Assembly (NCBI RefSeq): GCF_003545715.1
Contig: NZ_QVNU01000002.1
Span: 434,001 to 498,000 of the forward strand
DNA from: Taibaiella koreensis
GTDB taxonomy: Bacteria; Bacteroidota; Bacteroidia; Chitinophagales; Chitinophagaceae
Length of the DNA stretch: 64,000 nt
Direction of reading: 5' to 3'
Shown: positions 7,255-15,843 of the stretch, one piece after another
Layout of the letters: every line of letters starts with the position of its first letter
Position numbering within the stretch: position 1 is the stretch's first letter
The notes under the pieces: generated by a model
Database searches by the model: none
What the model was told of the DNA's origin: nothing
What the model saw: the letters and a program-made list of their open reading frames with translations, nothing else
Made by a program: the position numbers and the translations under genes

Positions 7255-10034
7255 AGCGTTGGCTCATAAGGGTCAGGGTAATTGCGTTCCGGTTCTTTCT
7301 GCTTGTCCATAGCCGGAGCAGGTAACACATGTGTTTGCTTTTGCAGGTGATGTACATGGTGGGTATGGTCTGGCTTTTCCACCAGTTCCAGCGCCGAACG
7401 GCGGTCGCCCATATCAGACACATGGGACAACAAGGCAGCTTTGTCATCCGTATAAATGTGGACAGATTCCCGCGCCCGACTGACCGATACATAGAACTGC
7501 TTGGCATCGGTGGCACCGAAGGACGGCGAACCCGCAGCGATAAAGGCAACATCCACAGTCTTGCCCTGTGAGGCATGAGAGGTAATGCAATGCGCATGGG
7601 TAATATGGCCGAAGCCAGTATTGTTGATACTGTATTCCGCATTGCTGATACTGTTGCGCAGCTTGATTTCTCCGTCCCGGCTGATTGAAGTGACCTGATA
7701 GGTCTGGCCGTTGCTTAATCCTTTCCCGGCATTGTCGAAGCCGTTTTTGGTCACACGTAGCTTATCACCTTTGGCAATGGCTATTTCCTTTAACCGGAAT
7801 ACGTCTAAGCGATCACCGGCCTGTGGCGGCATTGGCAAAATTTCCCCACCAGTATTTTGCAGCAATACCGCCTTTTCTGTAGCCTCGGCTATCTTCCATT
7901 TACTGCCACGCGGGAATTGCTTCATGTTCTGGTTGAACTGTACCCACTGGCCGGGCTGGTAGTTGCGCCAGTCGTTCTTTTCCGCAACGGTCAGGTTTTC
8001 ATTGACCAACGACAAAGCCGGGATCTCCTTCTTTCCAATATATCCGGCCTCTTTCAGCTTTTCCCGCACGGCCTTTGTCACATCCTCGCCTTGGGCGTGC
8101 GTAGGCGATATTATCAATGCACTCTTGCCAAGACTAAAAGCCGCCACATAATCAACCACAAGGCTTTCGCTGATATGTTCCGGGGCGACCTCACGGATAG
8201 CGCCCATACCGTCCAGCTTGTCAAAGCTCTCCTTTACCTGCCCTTTGGATAAACCTTCGACCACCTCTTTATAGACCGCATTCTTTTGCCTGTGAATCTG
8301 GCTGACTTCTGCGGTACGGATACCGGCAACAGTATTCAGGACGCGCAGGGCATCGCCACGGCTAACGCTGCTATGCTGGCGCGTATCACCTAAAAGGATA
8401 AGGCGTGCCTGTTTTTCATGAGCCAAACTGATAAGCCCGGTCATATCCTTTGTGCCGAGCAGCCCGGCTTCATCCACGATCAACACCTGCCCTTTCAGTT
8501 TTTCCTGCATGGCTTTATCAGCCAATAGACGGGCAACCGTATCAGCTTTGTCAAAACCTTCCTGCCGCAGCACAGAACGTGAAGCCTGTGCCGTAGGTGC
8601 AACCAGCATGGTTTCCTTGCCAGTCTTGTTGATCTTGGCGACCAGCTCTTTGAGCAGTGTGGTTTTGCCGCTACCCGCCGCACCGCGCACGATAGAAACC
8701 CGGTCTGTATTGGTCAGCAGGTAACGGGTGGCTTCTGCCTGTTGCCCTGTCAACGCCAGATCGGGAGCCTGATGATACAAAGGCACCATCTTACCCCGGC
8801 CAGCTTGTGCAAGGGCAACCATGCGCTTTTCTTCGGCCAGCACTTCCTTTGTCGTGCAGACCATCCGGCCGCGTTCCTCAATACGGATAAGGCGGCTATC
8901 GTTGTGCAGGCAGGTTTCTATGTCAGCCAGTGAAGTGCCTTTCATACCGATGCTATGCAGGTAAGCCCGTTCCAGCAGCTTGCCTTGTTCTACGACCGAA
9001 GCCCGTTCAAAACTATGACCGATTGCAAAGTCTACACATTGTTGCGCTGTAAGGCTCGGCGCGTCATTACGTTCAGGAGCATAACGAATTACAAGGCTGT
9101 TTTTGGCTTGGGTTATTTCCGGTTCCAATACACCCGTAATGCCTACCGCCTCCCTGCCCTTTACATCCAGTTCATGTATCTGCCTGCGCCAGTCCGCTTT
9201 CAGTTCGGCCATGCCCATACCCTTATCTTTAGCCGCACGGGTACGTGCCCCCAAGCCGTCAAGCTGCTTTGCATCAGTGATACCTTTTTCCTGTGCCACC
9301 TTATTGATTGCATTGGTGCGTTTGGAGAACAGGTCGATATATTTCTGATCGACCCCTTCAATCTCGAAGGACTTGCCTGTGCGCCTGATCTGGTACCCGG
9401 CATCAATCAGCTTATCTGAAAGCGTTTTGTAGAACGCGCTTTGGTAAAGCGGCATCTTCCGATTGATCTCTTTAAACTGCGCCGCCCTGATCTGCTGCTC
9501 GGCCTCGTCATAGGTCACGTTGAAAATATACTGGTGGGCGTGCAGGTGTGGGTCAGGAGCAAAGCCCGGTGTCGGTCTGGAAGTTTGGTGGACAATATCC
9601 ACGAACAGCAGCTCCCCGGTCTGTCTATCGAAGTCCTTGCCGCCTTTCCTTACCCTTACCCGCGCATCAGCCTCGACCTGCTGCATGGTGGCGGCCACGC
9701 TCTCGCGGAATGCCTTTAAGATATGATCGTCACCGGACAGAGCATGAAGGATGGAAACAGACTTCGGAACACTGAACACCAGATCATAACCCGTCGTGCG
9801 CACAGAGCTGGTTCGGGGTGTAAGCCGTTCACCCGTTACGGGGTGCTTGTTATCGCAGAGCGCAAAGAACTGTTCCTTAGTGGCCCTTCCAGACAGGCCG
9901 AGGCGGTAGGCCAGTCGGCCACCGAAGTCACCGCCGATCTCAACTTCGTCAAGGTAATAATCCCCCTTGACCAGAGCCTGTGAATAGTAGCTCTTGGCCT
10001 GACCCGAAGATGTGCTTTGTATCATTCTAATCAT
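7251..10034 (-). CDS. MobF-family relaxase-helicase (TrwC/TraI-like)
   Basis: 927 residues. The N-terminal TrwC relaxase domain has a tyrosine pair in AKSYYSQAL and the metal triad HLHAH (H163, H165, H167). A C-terminal RecD-like helicase has Walker A GAAGSGKTT near residue 455 and Walker B VLIVDEAGLLG. MobF enzymes nick oriT, stay bound to the 5' end and unwind the strand for transfer. I chose the start at 10034 (MIRMIQSTSSGQAKSYYS), which matches the short family N-terminus; the longer frame from 10109 would read through an inverted repeat that looks like oriT. It lies downstream of the coupling ATPase and membrane protein and overlaps the next gene by 4 bp. Confidence 0.94.
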   Translation of the reverse strand: MIRMIQSTSSGQAKSYYSQALVKGDYYLDEVEIGGDFGGRLAYRLGLSGRATKEQFFALCDNKHPVTGERLTPRTSSVRTTGYDLVFSVPKSVSILHALSGDDHILKAFRESVAATMQQVEADARVRVRKGGKDFDRQTGELLFVDIVHQTSRPTPGFAPDPHLHAHQYIFNVTYDEAEQQIRAAQFKEINRKMPLYQSAFYKTLSDKLIDAGYQIRRTGKSFEIEGVDQKYIDLFSKRTNAINKVAQEKGITDAKQLDGLGARTRAAKDKGMGMAELKADWRRQIHELDVKGREAVGITGVLEPEITQAKNSLVIRYAPERNDAPSLTAQQCVDFAIGHSFERASVVEQGKLLERAYLHSIGMKGTSLADIETCLHNDSRLIRIEERGRMVCTTKEVLAEEKRMVALAQAGRGKMVPLYHQAPDLALTGQQAEATRYLLTNTDRVSIVRGAAGSGKTTLLKELVAKINKTGKETMLVAPTAQASRSVLRQEGFDKADTVARLLADKAMQEKLKGQVLIVDEAGLLGTKDMTGLISLAHEKQARLILLGDTRQHSSVSRGDALRVLNTVAGIRTAEVSQIHRQKNAVYKEVVEGLSKGQVKESFDKLDGMGAIREVAPEHISESLVVDYVAAFSLGKSALIISPTHAQGEDVTKAVREKLKEAGYIGKKEIPALSLVNENLTVAEKNDWRNYQPGQWVQFNQNMKQFPRGSKWKIAEATEKAVLLQNTGGEILPMPPQAGDRLDVFRLKEIAIAKGDKLRVTKNGFDNAGKGLSNGQTYQVTSISRDGEIKLRNSISNAEYSINNTGFGHITHAHCITSHASQGKTVDVAFIAAGSPSFGATDAKQFYVSVSRARESVHIYTDDKAALLSHVSDMGDRRSALELVEKPDHTHHVHHLQKQTHVLPAPAMDKQKEPERNYPDPYEPTL

Positions 10035-10062
10035 GGGAAAACAGATAATGTGTTTGCTAATG

Positions 10063-10126
10063 ACCGTGGGATAAACCGGCGTTTGTTCATGCCTGTGGAT
10101 GGCGAACAACGCCGGTTATCCACGGT
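10063..10126. other. candidate oriT: long inverted repeat upstream of the relaxase
   Basis: A 26-nt left arm (10063-10088) and a 23-nt right arm (10104-10126) are reverse complements except for three single-base bulges, with a 15-nt loop. It lies 29 bp upstream of the chosen relaxase start, a common place for the origin of MobF systems. The nic site cannot be read from sequence alone. Confidence 0.6.
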
Positions 10127-10183
10127 ATTTAATTTTGACCGAAGAACTGCCCTTTAAAAAAATCTATTGGTTCAGGCATCTTC

Positions 10184-10205
10184 CCGAACGACAGCTGTCG
10201 TTCGG
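10184..10205. repeat. perfect 22-bp palindrome
   Basis: A fully symmetrical sequence with no spacer (half-site CCGAACGACAG), one base from the stop codon of the membrane-protein gene and 58 bp from the candidate oriT. No T-run follows on either strand, so it looks more like a protein-binding site than a terminator. Confidence 0.7.
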
Positions 10206-10206
10206 A

Positions 10207-10980
10207 TTAGGCAACGAGAGCAGCATCGTCATCTTCGTCATCATTGCCGCTAAGCTTGTCGATGCGGTTGTTCAGTTCTTCACGCAGTTCTTTTAAGGAA
10301 GGCTTCTTTGTAAAGCGGGTACGGAAGCCGGTCGATGACGTTTCGTCATGGATGAAGTCACGGGAGAAGTCACGGTTAACGATCATCTCATCGATCATAT
10401 CCAGTACAAACTCATCCCCCTGCTTATAGGCAATATCATAATGCTGGTGGTAGATAATGGCTGTTAATACCAACATACCGCCCATAAGGAATTGTGCCAT
10501 CAGGAGCAGCAGGACACCGGCAGCAAGGATAAGCAGCGGTTCCAACAAGATTTCAATCTTGCGGTAATTGGTGGAATCGTCCGCCTGTTTAACCGACTTA
10601 AAGAACGGGAACACATCACCGGCGGAAAGGCTGTAACGGGAGAAATCGAACTCAGAGGCAGGGCGGCAGGTTTCTTTGTAACGCTTATGGGCGAACCAGA
10701 TAAACAGGCCTGCGAACAGGTACATCGACCAGAAGGACTTCATGGTTTCGCCCCAGTCCTGCCCAGAGGTAAAGTGCAGCACCGTTGGCACCAGCAACAG
10801 TACGACAGCAAGTTTGACCGCGTGGCTAAGGCTAAAATAGCGTTCGCCCATATTGCGGCGCAGGAACACTTCAACCAGCAGCATCGGGTAAGATGAAATG
10901 CTAAGGAAGAAGTCCTGAAGCTTTTCAGTCAATGGGTTTTTGCGGCCTACTACTGTTTTGTAATACAGATGTTTTTTCAT
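10207..10980 (-). CDS. membrane protein of the mobilization block
   Basis: 257 residues, not assigned to a family. Hydrophobic helices near residues 55-70 (VKLAVVLLLVPTVLHF) and 85-97, and a long hydrophobic stretch near 145-175 (LLLILAAGVLLLLMAQFLMGGMLVLTAII), then a charged cytosolic tail ending in an Asp-rich run (NDDEDDDAAL). It lies between the coupling ATPase, which has no membrane helices of its own, and the relaxase. It could supply the membrane anchor for that ATPase; this is inference from position. Confidence 0.8.
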   Translation of the reverse strand: MKKHLYYKTVVGRKNPLTEKLQDFFLSISSYPMLLVEVFLRRNMGERYFSLSHAVKLAVVLLLVPTVLHFTSGQDWGETMKSFWSMYLFAGLFIWFAHKRYKETCRPASEFDFSRYSLSAGDVFPFFKSVKQADDSTNYRKIEILLEPLLILAAGVLLLLMAQFLMGGMLVLTAIIYHQHYDIAYKQGDEFVLDMIDEMIVNRDFSRDFIHDETSSTGFRTRFTKKPSLKELREELNNRIDKLSGNDDEDDDAALVA

Positions 10981-11007
10981 TGTTTTTAAAATTTAAACGG
11001 TTTAGAA

Positions 11008-12495
11008 TTAAGAATTGAATTTTGATGGAGTGAACTTCTGGTCAAATACGATGTAGCGATGCGAGAAGCCATTAGAGAACTTCATGCCTTGAACATGGAT
11101 GTAACCGCTTACTTTGAAATTATTGGAAGGGCCGCCGCCTTTAAGTCCGGCAAACTGTTCCGGCCTGATAGTCTGGGTAAGCTTAGTGGTCTGGGTTAAT
11201 GACTCGCTTACCTTTCCTTGTACCGAACTGGTGGTTTGAGATTGGTCGGTTTCATACGATTGGCCGATCAGCTGCGAGGCCCATGTATTGGTTTCGATAT
11301 CGGTGTTGTACAGGAACAGCTTGGTACCCATCGTGGCAAGGAACCCCTTCACACGGTATTCTGATTTCGCCCCGCCTATATTAGCGTGGTAACCGTTTAA
11401 TGACTGCGATAGGTACAGGGTACATACGCGGCTCGATCTCGCAGTTGCCTGAAATTCAGCGTCTTGTTCATGAATGAACAAATGACTCTCATCGGCGTAC
11501 AGGAATACCGGCATACCGTTCTCGCTGATGTTCCTTTTTTCCATCGCCCGCTGCCAGATATACTTAAACATGATCTGTATATCCTGCCCCACCTTGTGAA
11601 AAAGTTTTACGGGGATATTGAGCAGGATAATCTTACCCTTTGTGTAGCAGTCCTCTGGGGTGACAGTTGTCTTGGTGCAGAACAATGTATAAAAAGGGTC
11701 GCGCAGCAGGTTAATCAGGAAGCTGGTCAGCGACATGGAAATGATCGAACGGGTGCGTTCATTAAGCTTACGGTATTGTTGCGTGAAAAAGTTTTCAACA
11801 ATAGTGTAAGTGCGGGCTTCTGGCACATCTTCAAAAAGCGCTTCATTATACACATCATCGGCAAGGCCATCGAGGAAGCGTTCACCGATGTCACTGCGCC
11901 ATTTGTCGATCTTAGCCTGTATATTATCCTGTGCGGCCGCCATAGCTTTTTCAAAGGCGCTATCCTTCGATTTATCAGGAACAGAATTGGCTATCTCATA
12001 GAGAAGTGGCACCGTAACTTTATTGTAGGCAAACAGGGAAAGGTCGATGCAGGAGGCAATCAGCAGGTTCAGACTTTCTTCCCAGAAGCGGTCGTCAGAT
12101 TTTCCGCCACCCTTCTCATCGCGTGAACGGATGACAACGCGCAGCACTTCAACCAAATTAGCTGTAAAGGTCTTATCGCTGTCACGGGTAGATTCGTATT
12201 CTAAGAAATTGAAATACTCTTTCCCGCCCGGTTCAATCACCACCAAATCCTTACTGCGCCCGGTCAGGCGGCAGTACTCGATGAAGTCGTTCTTATCGGT
12301 TGGTTTTGCAGTAAGTATTAAGCCACCGCAACCTACTGACATTAAGCGACTTAGGAGAAAGAAGCCTGCACCCGTGGTTTTACCACTTCCGGTACTTCCG
12401 AATACCTGACAGCCCATTACCGCGTGGCGGAAGGTATAGGCTGTATTATCTTCCCCACCGAAATTGAACAGCGTGGTTTCCATATCAAATTGCAT
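11008..12495 (-). CDS. VirD4/TraG-like type IV coupling ATPase
   Basis: 495 residues. Walker A GSTGSGKTT lies at residues 33-41 and the Walker B region reads MPVFLYADESHLF, with a TraG/TraD-type C-terminal part (ARSSRVCTLYLSQSLNGY). Coupling proteins link the relaxase-DNA complex to the secretion channel and pump DNA with ATP. Unlike typical VirD4, it has no N-terminal transmembrane region: the nucleotide fold begins almost at once. It is transcribed with the membrane protein and relaxase downstream and starts 7 bp after the 77-residue gene. Confidence 0.9.
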   Translation of the reverse strand: MQFDMETTLFNFGGEDNTAYTFRHAVMGCQVFGSTGSGKTTGAGFFLLSRLMSVGCGGLILTAKPTDKNDFIEYCRLTGRSKDLVVIEPGGKEYFNFLEYESTRDSDKTFTANLVEVLRVVIRSRDEKGGGKSDDRFWEESLNLLIASCIDLSLFAYNKVTVPLLYEIANSVPDKSKDSAFEKAMAAAQDNIQAKIDKWRSDIGERFLDGLADDVYNEALFEDVPEARTYTIVENFFTQQYRKLNERTRSIISMSLTSFLINLLRDPFYTLFCTKTTVTPEDCYTKGKIILLNIPVKLFHKVGQDIQIMFKYIWQRAMEKRNISENGMPVFLYADESHLFIHEQDAEFQATARSSRVCTLYLSQSLNGYHANIGGAKSEYRVKGFLATMGTKLFLYNTDIETNTWASQLIGQSYETDQSQTTSSVQGKVSESLTQTTKLTQTIRPEQFAGLKGGGPSNNFKVSGYIHVQGMKFSNGFSHRYIVFDQKFTPSKFNS

Positions 12496-12501
12496 AGTTG
12501 G

Positions 12502-12735
12502 TTATTTTGGATTGTTAGTGTTGTTGATTTCGTCACTGGTGCAGTCGTTCCAGTAAAAGCGCATCATTGCGTACTGCTCCTGCTCTTTGCGGTAAGCAGT
12601 CGTGCCGATATAGGCATCTTCCATTTGTTGTTCCATATAGGAAAGCTGCGCCCTGATCGCAATAACCTGTGCGGCGATTGCCTGAAAGTTGGCGTTACGT
12701 TCTTCTTCGTAAGCAGTAATTGCGGTGTTGCTCAT
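12502..12735 (-). CDS. small helical protein upstream of the coupling ATPase
   Basis: 77 residues, not recognised. It is almost entirely helical (EEERNANFQAIAAQVIAIRAQLSYMEQQMEDAY), which suggests a short coiled coil. It ends 7 bp before the ATPase start, so the two are probably cotranscribed. A role as a mobilization accessory or DNA-binding factor is possible but not shown by any motif. Confidence 0.7.
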   Translation of the reverse strand: MSNTAITAYEEERNANFQAIAAQVIAIRAQLSYMEQQMEDAYIGTTAYRKEQEQYAMMRFYWNDCTSDEINNTNNPK

Positions 12736-12781
12736 TTCTTTTGTATTTAAAGGGTAAGGAGTACAGCGTAAGCACGGGGGC

Positions 12782-12904
12782 TTACTTCTTTTTCGGTTTT
12801 GGCTTCGGGCGGCAAACGATTGGCGGCTTTATCTTCATAAGATTGCGTTTTACTGATGGGCATACGGCGGCCCTGTACGGCTTCTTATCGAAACCGGTCG
12901 CCAT
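12782..12904 (-). CDS. possible 40-residue basic protein
   Basis: A short ORF (MATGFDKKPYRAAVCPSVKR and a tail PKPKPKKK) fills most of the gap between the 151- and 77-residue genes, in the same direction. It is very basic with two cysteines. The operon position supports it; the short length makes it uncertain. The rest of this 300-bp gap holds an inverted repeat at 12945-12980 (ATAAAGGTG / CACCTTTAT). Confidence 0.35.
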   Translation of the reverse strand: MATGFDKKPYRAAVCPSVKRNLMKIKPPIVCRPKPKPKKK

Positions 12905-13035
12905 TAAATGGCCTGTGATTGTGTAATGATCTTAGGGAGGAATAATAAAGGTGCCAGCGCTGTAAAATTTACACCTTTATCAGTCATTGATAGTTGGCGG
13001 CAAAAGAAGACGCATTAAGCCTGCCGCCAGAGGCA

Positions 13036-13491
13036 TTAATCCAAAATGCTGCTTGGCTTGTCGGTAGTGCCTTTGGCAGCGCGGCGAAGCGCGTCCGCTT
13101 CTTTCTGCGCCTCTATACGCGCTTTGTAGACCTCCCCTGCCATGCGTTGGTGTTCATCCAGCTTGGCGCATTTTTTCAGACGCGCCTCTATAGCAGAGCT
13201 ATCACCACCTTTTCTTGCTTTCATAGCGATGCGAAAGGCAGCACCGAGTTCTGCACAGTAGACCTTGTGGGCTTTGTCTTTGGCCTTTTTATAGTTCTCC
13301 TGTGCTTTGATGCGGCCAGCGTTCCATTGGCGCAACGCCTCTTCCTCGTCGTCTGCGCCTTTATAGGTTTTCCATACCGCTTTAAGCTCAGCGCAGTAGG
13401 CTTTGTACGCAATGTCCTTTGCCATCAGGTAATTCTCTTGCGCGGTGGCGCGATCAGCTTGCCAATTGTTCATTTTTCCATCCATATTCAA
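13036..13491 (-). CDS. helical protein with an internal tandem repeat
   Basis: 151 residues, not recognised. Two copies of a unit of about 45 residues follow each other: W-x-A-x-R-x-x-A-Q-E-N-Y-x-x-A-K-D-x-A-x-K-x-Y-C-A-E-L appears from about residue 10 and again from about residue 55. A third, degenerate helical segment follows (KKCAKLDEHQRMAGEVYKARIEAQKEA). The protein is soluble, lysine-rich and probably all-alpha. It is the first gene of the leftward mobilization block, beside an AT-rich promoter region at 13492-13679. Confidence 0.75.
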   Translation of the reverse strand: MNMDGKMNNWQADRATAQENYLMAKDIAYKAYCAELKAVWKTYKGADDEEEALRQWNAGRIKAQENYKKAKDKAHKVYCAELGAAFRIAMKARKGGDSSAIEARLKKCAKLDEHQRMAGEVYKARIEAQKEADALRRAAKGTTDKPSSILD

Positions 13492-13640
13492 ATATTTATA
13501 GAGTGCAAATTATAGGCACATTTAACCAAAACGAACGCCTGCTCTTCTATAAAATGAAACATAGATTGTTTGAGTGAATAAAATTGAATTAGCTACTTAA
13601 TGAATGTGATTATCAGTAAAATATATGAAATTATTTTTTC

Positions 13641-13648
13641 TAACTTTG
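13641..13648 (+). promoter_or_regulatory. -7 element upstream of the two unknown cargo genes
   Basis: TAACTTTG matches the Bacteroidota -7 box 32 bp before the ATG at 13680. No clear -33 TTG is seen at the expected distance. Confidence 0.4.
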
Positions 13649-13679
13649 TTTCATTAAATGAATTTTTTTTCTTTGTAAA

Positions 13680-14519
13680 ATGCCACGAAATAAAACCACA
13701 ATACAGCTTACAGGTGAAGAACAGGGGTATCTAAATTCCCTTATAGACCTTTATTTCCAGAAATACTCACCAGAACCAAGGATTCCCGCCTTGATAGAGC
13801 AAAGGGCAGCCTATGTTTTTGAGATAGCGAAGGGAACGGGCTTATACAAGTATAAAACACATAAAATGGTTTCGATAGAATCATTATCGAAATTCATAGC
13901 AAGGTTGGAAATTGCGATTGAAAATTTTCCGAATATGAAAGGAGAGATAAATAATATGATTGAGTATTGTAAAAACCTAATCGCAGCTTTTAAAAGTAAA
14001 TCTGATAACACCGGACAGGCGCTTAAAAAGTCGGTTACATCTTATCATTCTCTTTTGGGAGAATACCGCATCTATTACAAAATAGACCACACCGCCCTAG
14101 AAAGTGAGTTAAGGATGGACAGGCTTTTTATAGAAGAAAATACAAAAGGAAAGATTACTGCAAAGTTGCTTCATGAGGTCAATAATGAAATGCAGGTATG
14201 GGAAGGAAATGTACTTGTTAGCGAAACTACACACGCTATATTCATTTCCTTAAGCGGCCCGGCTGGTAAGAATATAAGTTCAATATTTCTAGTTATTAGC
14301 GTTCCTCCAGGGCACATCAAATGGCAAATTACAACAGGCATTTTATCCGGCATTAAGGATTCCTATGATGGGCTTATAGGGTTATTAGTTGTTATTGCAA
14401 AAGGGAAAACTTTTAATGAGAAACAGCATTCTATTAATGGTTTTATTAACACCTACATGGCTTCCAGCTATATAGAATCTCCCACTTATGCAGACATTAT
14501 GAAATATTTATTGACATAG
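13680..14519 (+). CDS. unknown AT-rich cargo protein A
   Basis: 279 residues, not recognised. The N-terminal half is helical and charged (MPRNKTTIQLTGEEQGY; SLSKFIARLEIAIENFPNMK). The C-terminal half has hydrophobic strands (AIFISLSGPAGKNISSIFLVIS; GLIGLLVVIAKGK). No signal peptide and no catalytic motif that I can name. It is AT-rich compared with the mobilization genes, faces the other way, and is followed 53 bp later by a second unknown gene. The pair looks like a separately acquired two-gene module. Confidence 0.8.
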   Translation: MPRNKTTIQLTGEEQGYLNSLIDLYFQKYSPEPRIPALIEQRAAYVFEIAKGTGLYKYKTHKMVSIESLSKFIARLEIAIENFPNMKGEINNMIEYCKNLIAAFKSKSDNTGQALKKSVTSYHSLLGEYRIYYKIDHTALESELRMDRLFIEENTKGKITAKLLHEVNNEMQVWEGNVLVSETTHAIFISLSGPAGKNISSIFLVISVPPGHIKWQITTGILSGIKDSYDGLIGLLVVIAKGKTFNEKQHSINGFINTYMASSYIESPTYADIMKYLLT

Positions 14520-14572
14520 TGCGGAAAATGCCGTACTAATTTTGATTAGCAATTTGATTTAGGGGGGCAACA

Positions 14573-15346
14573 GTGACCAATAGTTCTGCAATTGACAAAC
14601 GATTGGCAATGTACCACGAGCATGTCTCGACTAATTATACTCCTAGCAAAAGAAGCTATATCGTTGAGCGAATGTATAAAGATACCCACAGCAATATTTT
14701 TGATGTCTATAGTAATGAGCAATTTTTGGGCCTCTTAAATACAATGAATTTAATGATTGTCAAAGATGCGCAAAGATTAGATCACGCCGATTGGCGATGC
14801 TTACTCGTTGATAAGTTTCGTAGAACTGGTCACTATATTTCTATTATGAATGTTGTCCTTAACAAAATGATTAAGAATGATAATAAATCAGGGGCAGATA
14901 GCTCTTCGGCAGTAAGCAAATATTTTAAAGAGACAGATAAGTTTATTCAGTCTGTTCATACGGAGTATGAATCAAACCAGAACAGAAAACAAATACTGGA
15001 TTATTTTATGAATTCTGTTCAGGCTATAACTGCCCTCGAAAGCGATCCACGTTGGTCTGAATTACAAAACGTACTTCCATACAGAGGCAATTTCCTCCAT
15101 ATTTCCCAGAAGGTCGGCAAGCATTACGCATCGGTAGCCATTACTCCGGATGATCCAAAAGAAGCGATTGTATTACTTTCAGATAATGATGATCGTTCCA
15201 GACCTCTTTTTAAAGAATACGGCGGTGAAATAAGTGCTGAAACCTATGTTCGTGAGTTCTATGGCAATGACGGTATTTACGCTAAGCACTACCGACAATT
15301 TTTAGATATGAAGGAGAGATACCCTAATCAGGCATGTACGCTCTAG
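14573..15346 (+). CDS. unknown AT-rich cargo protein B
   Basis: 257 residues, not recognised. GTG start at 14573 behind AGGGGGG at good spacing; an ATG at 14609 is the alternative. Mostly helical in the first 150 residues, then a likely alpha/beta part (HYASVAITPDDPKEAIVLLSDNDDRSRPLFKEYGGEIS). Soluble. It follows gene A in the same direction, probably as one transcript, and converges on radC 23 bp away. Position in a cargo slot of an element that carries other defence genes makes an immunity role possible, but nothing in the protein proves it. Confidence 0.8.
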   Translation: MTNSSAIDKRLAMYHEHVSTNYTPSKRSYIVERMYKDTHSNIFDVYSNEQFLGLLNTMNLMIVKDAQRLDHADWRCLLVDKFRRTGHYISIMNVVLNKMIKNDNKSGADSSSAVSKYFKETDKFIQSVHTEYESNQNRKQILDYFMNSVQAITALESDPRWSELQNVLPYRGNFLHISQKVGKHYASVAITPDDPKEAIVLLSDNDDRSRPLFKEYGGEISAETYVREFYGNDGIYAKHYRQFLDMKERYPNQACTL

Positions 15347-15369
15347 ATGTAAAATAAAACGGTTTTTGC

Positions 15370-15843
15370 TTAAGGCATTAGTCCGTCATCTGCGAAAGAC
15401 TTATAGCCCTGTCCTGTAACAATCAAATGATCCACTACACCTATATCTAATAACCTTCCAGCATTAACTACCTTTCGCGTTAGTTCCAGATCGGCCCTGC
15501 TTGGTTCAAGATTACCTGATGGGTGGTTGTGCGCCAGAATAAGCTTGCTGGCCTTACCCTTTAACGCCGTGGCAAATATCAGCTTAGGGTCGGCGATACA
15601 GGAGGTCATGCCCCCTGTACCGATTTCCGCAACACCTAAACATCTGTTGGCATTATTAAGCAGCAATATCTTGAACTGCTCTTGGAGGTCGATTTTGTTC
15701 TCGTCCCAAGACTGCAATAGTATCTGGTAGGCCGTCTTTGAGTCTGACACCCTTGGTCTGTCTGTTGCTTTAATTTTGCTGCGGTAGATCAATTCAACTT
15801 CCGACACCTTGAACTGCTGCAATGTTTCATTAGATACGATCAT
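15370..15843 (-). CDS. RadC-like JAB-domain protein
   Basis: 157 residues covering the RadC/JAB (MPN+) domain without the usual N-terminal helix-hairpin-helix. The metal motif is intact: AHNHPSGNLEPSRAD has the H-x-H and the downstream Asp, and a Glu (GVAEIG) lies in the expected earlier position. Such short RadC proteins are frequent on mobile elements, where their role is unclear. It is cotranscribed with the primase-like gene: the upstream stop and this ATG share one base (TAATG). Confidence 0.9.
   Translation of the reverse strand: MIVSNETLQQFKVSEVELIYRSKIKATDRPRVSDSKTAYQILLQSWDENKIDLQEQFKILLLNNANRCLGVAEIGTGGMTSCIADPKLIFATALKGKASKLILAHNHPSGNLEPSRADLELTRKVVNAGRLLDIGVVDHLIVTGQGYKSFADDGLMP

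Noticed and set aside
12720-12926. 68-residue plus-strand ORF
   Set aside because: Antisense to the better placed small basic ORF and to the start of the 77-residue gene.
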